64,000 bases of DNA from Dacryopinax spathularia (lineage: Eukaryota; Basidiomycota; Dacrymycetes; Dacrymycetales; Dacrymycetaceae). Numbering within the stretch: position 1 is the first letter of the stretch; every line of letters starts with the position of its first letter. Below, one piece after another: positions 45,954 through 56,721 of this stretch. Made by a program: the position numbers and the translations under genes. The stretch lies in contig JBBPFI010000010.1 in NCBI GenBank assembly GCA_037974965.1, forward strand, positions 62,001 through 126,000. The letters run 5' to 3'. Under the pieces are notes generated by a model that was not told the DNA's origin, searched no databases, and worked only from the letters and a program-made list of their open reading frames with translations.

Positions 45954-48534
45954 TCAGCCCTCGAGGATGTCCCTCCCCCACTCCAACACCCACCGCTCAC
46001 ATTCCCCACTCAAGCTCAACCCCCCATCCCTGACTAACAGCTCCCTCATCCTCCCTCTATCCCACTTCAACCCCGGGTCGGCCATAAGAGCCCGGATGAC
46101 ATATTCGACCGCTTTGCTCGCTTCGAGCGGGGCGGACGTGGGTGTTGGACGCAAGGCGCGCTGGAGGTCGGGGAGGGAGGGGGAGGGGGAGGCGTGCCAG
46201 AGGAGGTAGGCGCGGAGGTGGATGGACTGGATAGGGGTGGTCGAGCTGGCCGGTGCGGTGGGTTTGGGGGTTGGTTCTCTTGCAGGCTTCGGGTTGGAAG
46301 GTGTTGCTTTCGGGTGGGTTGTGGAATTCGCCTGGGCCGTAGTGGTACCGTTTGTAGTATGCGTGGGTATCGTAGCTTTGGTATACTTGTTTGCAGGCTT
46401 CGGTTTCGATTGGTCGGAAGCAGCATCCTCGATGACCGAATCATCCTTCGCAGGGTCTACTTTCGCGGTAGTGCCGGGATCGTGCTCTGCGCCAGCAGTC
46501 TCAGAAGCAGCGTCCGGCAGCTCCGGCTCGGTCGTAGCAGGTGTATCGGGTACGAGACTCGTCGTACTCGTCGTAGGCGAAGTAGTGGATGTCGTACTCC
46601 CAGCAGCAGTGGTCGTAGTAGCGGTCGTCTCGGCCGTGCTCTCCGTCTCCACTTCCACCTCCGCCACAGCAACGGCTGCTTCCACCGTCTCTTCAGTCTC
46701 AGCAGCCTCATCCACTACCTCACCAGGAGCAGCAGCGTCAACTACGTCAGAGGTCGAGCTGCTCTCCTCCTTCGCGGCGAGCTTCTGAGCACTGTCCTTA
46801 ATCACACCCGTCTTCCCCCCAGCCGCCCAATCCTCATCGACCACCCACCCGTCCTTCCCCTTCCCCTTCCCTTCCCCAGCAGCACCATCCATCATGCCCC
46901 AAAGCACCCTCCCAACAGCCCAACAAGCATGCACATCATTAGCCGCATACTCGACCTGTTCCTCCCCCAGTCCCTGTTTACTCCAATCCGAGCACCTGAC
47001 CCCCGTGTCCTTCGCCAGCGTGCGGTGCAGGTAGCGAGCGGTGAGACGGGCGAGGGAGACGAGCTTTCGGTTTTGGGGAAGGGAGGGGTCGGCGTGTTTG
47101 GCGAGGAAGGAGAGCTCGACTATGTTACGGGGGTGGAGGCCGGGGAAGTCGCGGACGAGTTTGCGCATGTCCACTGGGTGCGGAGCGTTAGCGCGTGTGC
47201 CTCTCGGTTACTATACGAGGAAGATCGAAAGAGGGAGTATCATGAACGGGAAGGAGGTGTGAGAGTATATGAAGGAGAGGAACAATAAAGCGGGAGAGGG
47301 GACGTCGGACGCACTCCGTATATTAACGCCCATCTTCGCCACCCCCTCATCCTCAATAACCCTCCTCACCTCCCTCGGCAGCTCCCTCATCCCCCCGACC
47401 TGCAAGATCAAGCACCACCTCTCATCCCCCATCTGGATCACGCCCGTCCTGCCCTCCCACTTCCGTGCCGCAGCCGAGCCAGGCGCGCGGGTAAAGCCGA
47501 ACTTCCATTCCATGTCGAAGCCTATGGGGCTGCGGAGGAGGGGGAGGAGGTCGTTCATTTCTGATGGGGAGCGGGTGAGGACGCGTGTCGGGGAGGGGGT
47601 GGCATGGAGGTAGGAGTAGAGCGGGAGGGCGGAGTCAGCGTCGGCGTCGGCGTCGCCCTCGAGGTCGGCATCGGGGTCAGCATCGGCAGGCTTGGAAGCA
47701 GCGCGAGAACTACTAGCGGGCTTAGGGGCGGGCTTTGCTCGGGTTCTTGACGGCTTGGCCTTCACTGCTCCTGCTCCTGCATCTGCTGCTCCTGTACCCG
47801 CACTCGCACCCGCCGCTGAGGACGTGCCAGCACCTAATATATTCACCAACTCAGCATCTGTCGGTGTACTCGCAGCAGCCGTCTGTAGCCCCCTTCGTTG
47901 GCTTCCTGCAGCCTTTGGCTTGGCGGGCCTCGACTTCGGCCTGGCGGGTTGCAGCCCACTAACGGCTCCAGCTGTAGGTTGAGCGACGGTAGAGATCGCA
48001 CGAGCCTGGGGCGGAGGTACGAACGCTGGCGGCCTTGGGTTGAAGAAGGGATGTATCCTTCCCCACAAAATGAGCATATATGCACCCAAATCCATCATTA
48101 ATCACTCACGGCAACGACGGCTTCTCCTTCTCCTTCCCCTTCCCCCTGCTCCTAGGCGAAGGAGGGAGCCCATCCCCCGCATCTATACCCATCTTCTCGA
48201 GGGCACGGCGGAGCGAGTCCATACTCCTATCCCCCTCCTCGTCCCCCATTCCCTTGCCCCCGCGTTTTTCGTTGTTCGCCTGCTTCACAGCAGGTGTATG
48301 CGCCTTGTTGTTGCCCATGCCGAGGAAAACGATATCGTCCGACGAAGTTGATCCCAGACTGGAAGAGGACACCGACCTCTGCTGCTGTTGATGGTTGTTC
48401 ATGCTGGGTTTCCGAATGTGAAATGCCGGGGGCCGGGCAGGTGATATGGGAGGCATAGGGGAAGGAGCCGCTGTGGGCTTTATCCGCGCCGGACTGGAAG
48501 CTAGCCAGGTGCGTATAGTCGCTTGGCGCTGCAT
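45954..48534 (-). CDS. DEDDy-type 3'-5' exonuclease domain protein
   Basis: Exons 48534-48110, 48057-47315 and 47173-45954 encode 795 residues. The exonuclease domain spans about 310-490: motif I IGFDMEWKF (D323, E325), motif II GVNIRMDMRKLVRDF (D391) and motif III YAANDVHACWAVGRVL (Y465, D469), a full DEDDy set as in the WRN-exonuclease/Rrp6 superfamily (PF01612). VRCSDWSKQGL precedes motif III as in WRN-type domains. There is no HRDC domain. The N-terminal 300 residues are disordered (Pro/Ala/Ser/Lys-rich) and include DDIVFLG, which resembles a SUMO-interacting motif. After the domain come about 200 Thr/Ser/Ala/Glu-rich residues and a C-terminal helical region. It likely trims DNA or RNA 3' ends in the nucleus; the substrate is open. 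Confidence 0.9.
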
Positions 48535-48896
48535 CCGCTTCTACTACTCTCCCTTCCAACTTCTTCCAGTCAACCACCTCCGGGAGATAAGACCAGTCAC
48601 CAACCGATTCAAGTGGGGCGATCGACAAGTCAGGAGGAAGTCGACGATCGGGCACAGTCAGGTCCTTGTCCTCTGTTCAAAGGGGAGGGGAGTTGGCGCG
48701 TCGCTGGGTGGGCGTTCACGTGCATTGAGCGGGAGCTGTAGAATCTAGTGGCTGTGCTCATTCAGCAGCCCGGATTTGCGCGGTTTCGCGAGGAATGCAG
48801 GATGACGATGAGCCTGATGCGAGTTACCGGCCGTCTCCTGAAGCCCCAGGAGAAGTATAGAAGGTGTCTGTTAGGGTGATAGGACTGATCGACCCC

Positions 48897-48939
48897 GATC
48901 AGCTCGATCAGTCTCGATCAGTCTCGATCAGCTCGATCA
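48897..48939 (+). repeat. GATCAG-core tandem repeat
   Basis: Five GATCA cores are spaced 9-10 bases apart (CTCGATCAG / TCTCGATCAG), a near-helical period. It is located in a divergent promoter. GATC is its own reverse complement, so the array looks similar on both strands. Confidence 0.85.
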
Positions 48940-49050
48940 CCTGAAGTGGTCTTTTCGTCCCCTCTCCCCGTCCCCGGCTTTCTGCGCACGCTCGGGTTTC
49001 TCCGTGTTCCCTCTTACCACATTCCCAACCTCAGGGATCACGCGCGCCCG

Positions 49051-49071
49051 CACACGCACACACACACACAC
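49051..49071 (+). repeat. (CA)n microsatellite
   Basis: About ten CA dinucleotides with one interruption, in the leader region of the gene starting at 49332. Confidence 0.85.
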
Positions 49072-49331
49072 GGAGCACGAAGAATATTTCCACTTTTCTG
49101 GTTTACTCAGAGAGAAAGGGGGACAAAAGACTCGCTCTGACTCGCTCGTCGTGGAACGTGCGACAGTCAGCGTTCGAGTCACATCAATCTCCCCCTTCAT
49201 TTTCACCTATATTCAAGTAGGAAACCGTCGCCGCTGCCCTTCAGCTCTCGTTCATACCCATACCCTGCCTCAGGAGCCATTCCCACCACCCACAAAGCAA
49301 AAGAGAAAGAAAGTAGCAAAAGAGGAGGAGG

Positions 49332-50732
49332 ATGTCACACGACCGCACCAGCCGGCATACCTCCCCACCCTCCTCTTCCCACCCCCGTTCCCCCCTCTCA
49401 CCCACAATACCCGGTACAGGCCAACCGATCCCCCGTATCCCTCGTCAGTCAACACACACACCCCACCCCGCTTCCCCACTGCCTTCCTCCTCTTCGTCCG
49501 GGCTAGCCGGCGCAGGAGCAGCAGGAGGCCGAGCAGGAGCGGGAGGAGGCGAGGCGAGTCGCAATGCCTTTGGGGAGCCGACACTAGAAAGCTTGGCAGC
49601 TCAGTTGATAGGGGATCGGGGGGCGCAGGAAGCGGTCGAGAGAGGTGCGAGGGGGTATGAGCATGTCGCTTCCCCTCTCTCTGGGCTCGCTGGCCTGGGA
49701 GGAGCAGGCGTAGGAGGGGGAGTGCTGATGGGAGGGATGGGAGGATACACAAGCTGGGGAGAGAGGGCTGCACGTACTGGCGGTGGGATTGGAGGGTCAG
49801 GAGCCGGGGGAGGGGGAGGAGGAGGGGAATTGGAAGCTCTCGCTGCGAGGTTGACGGCTAGTGCTAGCCTGCGACCTGGCGCAGCAGGAGCCGGGGGAAG
49901 CAGCACAGACGAGGAAGAAGAAGAATACGCCTGGCCTGAATATCCTCCTGTGCGTACCGCTTCCACCATCGCTCTCTCTCCTCTTCATCGGGGTCGTAGG
50001 GCTAACGTTTGCTCCGTATATGCGCGTATATGCGCCTAGTACCCGCCATACCCCGCCTACCCACCCCGCTCCGAGCTCCCAGAGAATCTGAGGCATCTGC
50101 CATACCCCCCGTACCCTGCATATCCGTACGTCTTCCCCCTCCCCTTCTTCCCTTCTCCCTTCCGCTCCTCCCTGCACGCCCGGTCTAACATCCCGTAAAA
50201 CAATAGTGCCTACCCACCCTACCCCGCTCAGTCAGCTCTCCCGCCCCAACCCCCAATCCCGATGCACGCCCCGCTCCAACGTCCCCCGCTCGCACACGCC
50301 TCCAGCTCATGGGGTCAACGTTCTCAGTCCCGCACCGGATCAAGCGGGGCGATGCCCTCTCCTACCGGTGGCCCAGGCTCGGGAGGAGGGGGAGGGGTGT
50401 TCGGACCTCAGAGTCCTCCTCCCGGCACCAGCACCGGTGTCGGAGGAGGTGCAGGAGGAGGAGGCGCAGGAGGCGGGGGAGGAAACTACTGGCAACCCCC
50501 CTCGCTCACATCCTCCTCTTCCGTCGGTCAGACCTCCCCTCCGCCCGCAACGCCAAGTACGACGGCTGCTTCTCCTCCGCTTGGATCTGCGCCTGTTCCT
50601 GTACCGGGCGTGAGACGGGGTAGGGAGAGGAGGGGGAGTGGGAGGGATGGCGTGTTTGGGAGTTTTGGGGGTGGGGGAGGGGTGGGGAGTCCGAGTAAGG
50701 GTAGGAGAGGGGATAGGGTGCAGCAGGAGTGA
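49332..50732 (+). CDS. Unrecognised Gly/Pro/Tyr-rich low-complexity protein
   Basis: Exons 49332-49949, 50040-50125 and 50207-50732 give 409 residues. I do not recognise a domain. The first third is Ser/Pro-rich, then Gly/Ala-rich with two short Leu-containing patches (PTLESLAAQLIGDRG and LEALAARLTASASL) that may form helices. An acidic run EEEEEYAWPEYPP leads into a Tyr-Pro region with YPPYPAYP repeated across the exon 2/3 junction. The C-terminus is Gly-rich and ends basic. The repeated YPPYPAYP crossing both introns in frame is the main evidence that the splicing is right. Tyr/Pro/Gly-rich chains of this sort often phase-separate or bind SH3/WW-type partners; that is inference. Confidence 0.7.
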
Positions 50733-51057
50733 TGTGTGGTGCATTTTGTCTGGGAGGTGTATGCGAGCGAGGACTGCCAAACAGTGTGCGGCAGGACTCA
50801 GGACGCAGGACGGTAACAACGAAGGAAATACCCGAAGAAGGACGTGATGGGTAGGTGCAGTATTGTTTTACATACGACACGAAAAGCCTCTGATTGAGGC
50901 GAGAAATTCCCATAAAGCTCATTGATTCCCTGCTTGCACGCCTAACTACCTTGATCTTTGATGCTCTTCATTCTTTACTCTGTCTTGGTTAATGCTACAA
51001 CGTAACCCTTCCTGCATGCACGGCTTGCATAGGTTGACTGCCTCGGAGAGTGACCGA
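50733..51057. other. Intergenic region between convergent genes
   Basis: The 325 bases between the Tyr/Pro-rich gene and GST copy 3 appear to be 3' flanks of both. No gene was recognised. Confidence 0.55.
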
Positions 51058-52312
51058 CTAGAGCGGCTCGACGTTGGGCTCTGGGCCGACGGGGACGATC
51101 CTGTGCGGGTTGATCTGCACATGCATCGTCAGTCTTCCAGTAGTAAGGAGAGAAGGTGGGGCTAACGAACCTGCGTATGACTCCAATAATAATGCACCTT
51201 AATATGCTCAAAGTTCGTCGTCTCCTTAAACGCCTTCTCATTCCAATACAAGTTCTTCAGCCACCTATTCAAATGCGGATAATCATGGCGAATCGTGCCG
51301 ATGTTGCACTTGAAGTGTCCGACGTAGACAGGGTCGAACCGGACTATGGTCGTGTACAGGCGGATGTCGGCTTCCGTCAGGCGGTTGCCGATTAGGTAGG
51401 GCGAGTTGGAGGAGGAGAGGAGGGACTCGAGGCGGTCGAGAGAGGCGAAGAGGGGACGGACGTTGGATTCGTACGCTTCTTGCGTGGTCGCGAAGCCGGT
51501 TTTGTACACGCCATCTATCCGTCGAGGTCAGTTACGACTATGGAACGATGGGAGGGTGAGGACGGGGAGCGAGACGCACTGTTGACGGTATTGTACACCC
51601 AATCATTCAGCTCGTCAATCTCCTTCCTCAGTTCCTCAGGATAGAAATGCAGCTCGGCCTTCTCCTTCGGCAAGAACTCGTTGAACGCCTCATTGAATAT
51701 CCTGATAATCTCGCTGCTCTCGTTATTCACGATCGTCCGCAGCTTCTTGTCCCACAGAACGGGGACGGTGTACCGCGCGCTATAGTCCTTCTGGGCGGTG
51801 AAGTACAGGTCTTTGATGTGCTTGGCGCCTTCGTTCGGGTCGCTGTCCGCGCCGGGGAAGGCGTCGGCAGAGGCGAACGGCCAGCCGTCTTGTCCCATGT
51901 GGGGGGAGACGACCGAGACGGGGATGAGCTCCTCGAGGCCCTTGAGCTTGCGTACGATGAGCGTGCGGTGCGCCCACGGGCAGGCATAGGAGACGTAGAG
52001 GTGGTACCGGTCTACGTAGCGCATCAACTATGCTCGTCAGATACTGGGCGAGCGATGCGCACCCTTCTCAGGCTCGAACTTGCCCCCTTTCTTGATCACG
52101 TCCCGGAAAGACGATTCCTGCCGCTTGAACTGGCCGTCCTTCCCCGCCCAAGCAGTAATATCCTTCTTCTCAGTAGACATCGCGTATGTTCTCCTAGGCG
52201 TTTGCGTACGAACGGGTGTGCGAGAAAGCGTAACAAACGAGCGGGCAGCAGGAGAACGAAGATAACGAGGAGCTGAGCGGGTCAGTTGGTGGTTAAGTAC
52301 CAACAGACGCAT
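51058..52312 (-). CDS. Glutathionyl-hydroquinone reductase-type GST, copy 3, with mitochondrial-type leader
   Basis: Exons 52312-52063, 52011-51580, 51514-51171 and 51114-51058 give 360 residues. Residues 1-44 are rich in Arg, Ser, Thr and Leu with no acidic residue, like a mitochondrial presequence. Met45 (MSTEKKD) starts the part that aligns with copies 1 and 2, so a second, cytosolic form from this ATG is plausible. The active site is YACPWAHRTLIVRKLKGLEE with Cys94, followed by YTVPVLWDKK, IVNNESSEII, GVYKTGFATTQEAYE, LTEADIRLYTT and NPHRIVPVGP. It shares the NGVYK and C-terminal intron positions with the other copies, lacks the intron before YTVP and has its own intron before RYHLY. Confidence 0.93.
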
Positions 52313-53002
52313 AAGGCGGTCGGCGGGTGTTGAGAACGGGCCTGAGAAGCCGCGTTCTCAATGTGATCCTTATGACGCCTTCCCGATTTGGGAGTATGCT
52401 CCCCATTGCTGATCTAAGCCGTCACTCAGCATTCCGATCTCTTGGCGCATCTTCGATCTCACACCAACTTCCGTTTGTCATCGACGTCAACGGGGGCAAC
52501 ATCGGCTCGCTGCTGCTGCTCAGCAGCCCTCAACAACCCTCGGCGCTATTTTCCCGGTCGGAAGGTGTCTGATTTGGGGAAAGATCATCACGTGATTGTA
52601 TACGTTGTGCTTGTTACAACCACTCAACCGCTCCCGGGCTCCTTCTTCCTTCGCGACTGTGAACTTGCTTCACTCCCAGATGCTTTCTAAAGGTCAGCTA
52701 ACCTTTCCAATAGAGCATCAGCCCGAGCCCTTGAGGGGTAAGATGAGCAGAGTCCTCCCTTATTTCTCTGCTGCAGATAAGGCGCCAGGCATGCTTAGAC
52801 GCCGATTGGTTACCGTCTTCCTGACTCGTCACCCGAAGAGCCAGATATAGTAACCTCTAGTGCTTGCATGTGAGGCAGTTCCGTGCACATAGACGCCGTG
52901 GGATACATATATCCGCTGGATGTAGGCCCCTCCGTTGGTCGCGTACGTGGCTCTTCACTTTCTCTTGATACCTCAACCAACATTATTGTTTACACCGTCG
53001 TC
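52313..53002. other. Divergent intergenic region
   Basis: This region holds promoters for GST copy 3 and the first tandem membrane protein. Composition is balanced, with no gene recognised. Confidence 0.55.
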
Positions 53003-54045
53003 ATGGCTGACTGTGTTTCTCCCAGCAACGCCAACTTCAGTATTGACGGTGAGCCGAATTATCTGGACAATCAGATTCGGCCTTCTTATAACCACCAGGG
53101 CTCGGCGTCCGCTACGCAACGTACGCCAACACGGCTATGTGCCTCGTGACGATTGTCATCGCAGCTTGGGCGCGGCACTCGCCCAACATGCGTCTCTTCA
53201 AACGGACCGAAGACGACATCAAGATGAACGCAGCCAACATCTTCATTGGCGGCTGTGGCCTCCTCATAGCCTGCTTCTACGTCTGGACGCGCAAGGACGT
53301 CATCAGCCTGTACGACGCCATCATCGTGCTCTTCATTAGCTGGCTCAACATCCTCACCGCGGGGTTCTCGACGCTCCTCCGAACGCGGCGCGAGCTGCAG
53401 ACGTCCACCAATGATATCAAATTCTGGGTCCTCAAGACAGGCCTGTACGAAATTTACACGGTCTTCGCCGGCATTTTCGGTATCGCCCTCTTCTGGGATA
53501 TAGGCGCCTGGGCACCAGGTTGCGCGGAGCAGTACAAGCTTGTTATCCTCAACTCCACGTTCTACGCTATGGGCCGCGGCGTCAAAATTGGCGTCCTTAC
53601 GCTTTCTGCATTCACATGCGCGCCCGTCCTCAACGTCTTCGTCCCGTACACCCTCATCCGCTATCTCTCCATTCTCGAATTCAAGATCCGCCGCTGCGAC
53701 CAGCAGTCCACGCCCTGGTTCGCCCTCTGCTTATATGCAGCACCGACCTGCTTCCTCTTCTACGCAATGGAGGCATTCGTCGCGCAGAACTCGCACGTCA
53801 TCGGCTCCAACGCAGACTATCAGTTCACATTCGCCACCGTACTCGCCTTCTTCCCAGTCTTCAACTCGGGGTGGAAGGCGATTGATAGGGTGCTCAGGCT
53901 GACATATGGCAGTTCGCGTGACTCGTTGGGGTTCGACGATCTGGCTCTTCCTATAGGCATGGCGAAACACAGTACGGCTGGCTCGAGACAGTCGAGCTAC
54001 TCTTCCGTGGGAGGAGAACAACGCTATAGTCGTGTGTCGACTTGA
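53003..54045 (+). CDS. Seven-helix-like fungal membrane protein, tandem copy A
   Basis: Exons 53003-53048 and 53099-54045 give 330 residues. It begins MADCVSPSNANFSIDG and then GLGVRYATYANTAM, matching the D-I-x-G-[IL]-G-[IV]-R start of a poorly characterised mushroom membrane family. About seven hydrophobic segments lie near 26-42, 62-80, 88-111, 131-150, 183-206, 226-247 and 263-280, followed by a Ser-rich cytoplasmic tail. The paired PGCAEQY loop and SLYDAIIVLFISWLN helix are also found in the neighbour at 54857. No catalytic residues are visible. It could be a receptor or transporter, but function is unknown. The same-strand neighbour is a paralog with the same intron position. Confidence 0.82.
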
Positions 54046-54856
54046 TCTGCGCTGGCAAATGGTGCCTCCGCTGCGTCTGTGTCGTACGGAGTCCCCAGGA
54101 CACGGACTTCTTTTTTTCTGGGTAAGAACGGGACAAGTTTCGATGAGCTTAGATATGTGTATGAACACCGTAATGACGCGCGGTGTATATCTTTGCGTCT
54201 CTTCAAGTTCTGACTCCCATCCTTGAAGTCGTGGCTTCGATGCCAGCCAACCGACTCGCTGCCGTCGGGCTTACGGGCCAGACTTTGAGTCGCGGCGTCT
54301 AAGTGCATATCCGGACTTCCAGCACCTGATTTGCCTCACGGCGCGTCTTACCTACATGTATACCCCATACCTTGAAACATGAACACCTCACCCCTACCTG
54401 TCAGGTTTCACTCCTTCGACCAGGTTCTGCAACTCGAGAGTTATTACTGTATCTTCTAGATTACGTTGCGCGTTCACCGTTCGGAAGCGCGGTTAGTGCA
54501 CCGTCAGGGTCATCATGGGGCGGTGCGCATGGTCGAGGTCCAACCGTCCAGGAGGCGCGGCTCCCCTTCCTTCTCTCCAACCGTCTTCTGATGATCAACC
54601 CTGAGCGATCGATAGATTGTGATCTCCAGCCAATCGCATCTCTACCCGTTGGCGGAATGGGAGGGGCGATGTATGAAAGGGCACGGACCAAGCTGTGACC
54701 TCGCGGGGTCATGTGCAAACCCGGACGGCGTCATCACCCGGCTGTGCCTCTCGGCGTCTTTACCCACTGCCGTTTGTCACTGAATAAAAGCGACCTTATC
54801 GCAGCGTCTATAATGCATCTTCGACCCTCAGCTGTCAGCTCTCAACCCATTCGACC
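54046..54856. other. Spacer between tandem membrane-protein genes
   Basis: This region is 811 bases long. It should hold the 3' end of copy A and the promoter of copy B; TGAATAAAAG at about 54780-54789 could be a weak TATA element. No gene was recognised. Confidence 0.5.
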
Positions 54857-55892
54857 ATGTCCTGTAATTCCCTGAGTGTGGCCAACTCAGACATTGATGG
54901 TACGATACCCATCCGGGCGCTAAACAACACGAACTGAAATTAGGCGCCTAGGCATCGGCATCCGTGCCTCAATGTATGCGCAAGCATTTCTGGCGCTCCT
55001 TCCAATTGGCATCGCTCTCTTCGCGGGAGACTACGACGTAGACAACTTTCAGAAACATCTGGCCGACGACATCAAGCTGAATGCTACCGCGGTACTCGCA
55101 ACCGGCTGCGCCCTGCTCGTCGCCTCCTTCATCCAGGCGGGGCGTGGCTCGCTCGACCTCTACGATGCGCTTATCGTGCTGCAGCTGAGCTGGCTTAACA
55201 ACCTCACTTCCGCCTTTCCAACCCTCCTCCGCGCAGTTATGGACGACAGCGACGGTGCCGTCAAGGAACAATCTTTTTGGCGCAAGGTCTTTCTCTATAT
55301 GCTGCACTGCACCGCAACGGGCGCCTTCGGTATCTGGGTATTTCACGACATAAACGCCTGGACGCCGGGATGCGCAAGCGAGTACTACCTCATGGTCTGC
55401 GGCCAACCCCTGCAAGCGAACGGCCCCGCTGTCCGTATTGCCGTCCTCGTCGTATCCGCCATCGCCGTCGCGCCCGTCATCAACGTCCTAGCAATGTTCG
55501 GCGTCATCGTCCTGATCTGCAACATTGAAGGTTTCCTGTGCCGCTGTAATGCAGGCCATACACCCGTGCTGGCTCTCCTAGCATGGGCAACGCCGAGCGT
55601 GCTCATCATCCTCGGCACAGAGCAGTTCATTACGAAGAACAGCGACGTCATCGTGGGCGCGTCCGACCAGAGCGCATGGACCTTCGGCCAGATCCTGGCG
55701 CTGCTGCTTGTCTTCCTCCCGCTCTGGACAGCGCTAGATCGGACGATAACGCTCTGGCGAAGCCCGGCACAGCCTTTGAACCCGCAGATTGGTGTACCAA
55801 GAGACGAGGAGGAAGGAGCGGAAAATATACCCCTGAATCAGTATAAACCGCCAAGCCCGATGAGGGGTCCGCCCAGCTACAGGTCATCATAA
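54857..55892 (+). CDS. Seven-helix-like fungal membrane protein, tandem copy B
   Basis: Exons 54857-54899 and 54952-55892 give 327 residues. It starts MSCNSLSVANSDIDG, then GIGIRASMYAQAFLALL, aligning with copy A across the same phase-1 intron after the DG codon. Shared features are the basic-to-acidic DDIKLNA loop (DDIKMNA in A), the SLDLYDALIVLQLSWLNNL helix, the INAWTPGCASEY loop and a hydrophilic tail, here PQIGVPRDEEEGAENIPLNQ and Pro/Ser-rich. An earlier acceptor 10 bases upstream would give a stop at once, so the second TAG is the acceptor. Sequence divergence from A is large, so the duplication is old. Function unknown. Confidence 0.82.
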
Positions 55893-56721
55893 CCTCATCA
55901 CGCGAATTGGTGGAAGACTTGCCCAGCGCGCCAGAATCGTAGGGGGACGAGACTGGAAGACATCGAGCGTCGAGAGGCGTTTGGATAGATGGATACCCTA
56001 CGACCAGCGCCCTTCGCCGTAGATGCTTGTGATGGACGTCCCTGTGATTCGCTGGAGAGGCCCCATCCTTATACAGTATATCACACACCAACGCCTGTCG
56101 AGGAAAGGAGCCAGTCTCGATGCATGGCCTCTCCGAACCACTTGTAGTGCTGTGTGTTTTGTGCTATATTGTACACTAGATCTTCGTATGATCGTACCAT
56201 GCTTTCAGGCGCGGTAACCCCATGCCCGTAGCTACACAAGCCAGTCCAAACTCGAGGTCAACAGACCGCACAGCTGGCACAAGGTTGCCTAGCTCGCACA
56301 GAATTGTCTAGCATGCAATCTGTATTTCTGTATACGCTGTATACACCAAATCTTCCCCACCGACTCTCAGCTCATAGCTTCATGGGTATAAAGAAAGAAG
56401 AAATAAAAGAGAAAATTAACAATGAAACGTCGCCCCCCTCTCCATTTACACCGAAGACCACAGCGGCTGGTTGAGGGGAGGAGGGCTGTTAAGCTATTAT
56501 TACAATCCTGCTGCCGTAAGGTGGGTGGCAGGAACGGGTGTGTGGGGTGTAAGGTTGCCACTGGTATGTGGCGCGGTTGAAGGAGTCGGGGCGGATGTCG
56601 AGCTTTCACGTCCGCTCACATGCGCAGAGCCCGCACAGGGGATCGAAGGGGTGACGACGGATGCGGATGCAGAGACGATGGAAGGAGGAGAGGAAAGGAG
56701 GAAAGGTAAGGAAGAGAGCGT
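55893..56721. other. Intergenic region between convergent genes
   Basis: 3' flanks of membrane copy B and LCB2. An A-rich stretch AAGAAATAAAAGAGAAAATT lies around 56398-56417. No gene was recognised. Confidence 0.5.

Larger units (their letters stand above)
48535..49331. other. Divergent promoter region with two simple repeats
   Basis: About 800 bases between the exonuclease (-) and the Pro/Tyr/Gly-rich protein (+). It carries a GATCAG-based tandem repeat (48897-48939) and a CA microsatellite (49051-49071). The open frame leading into the exonuclease start upstream (to 48655) lacks an alternative splice or start rationale. Confidence 0.55.
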
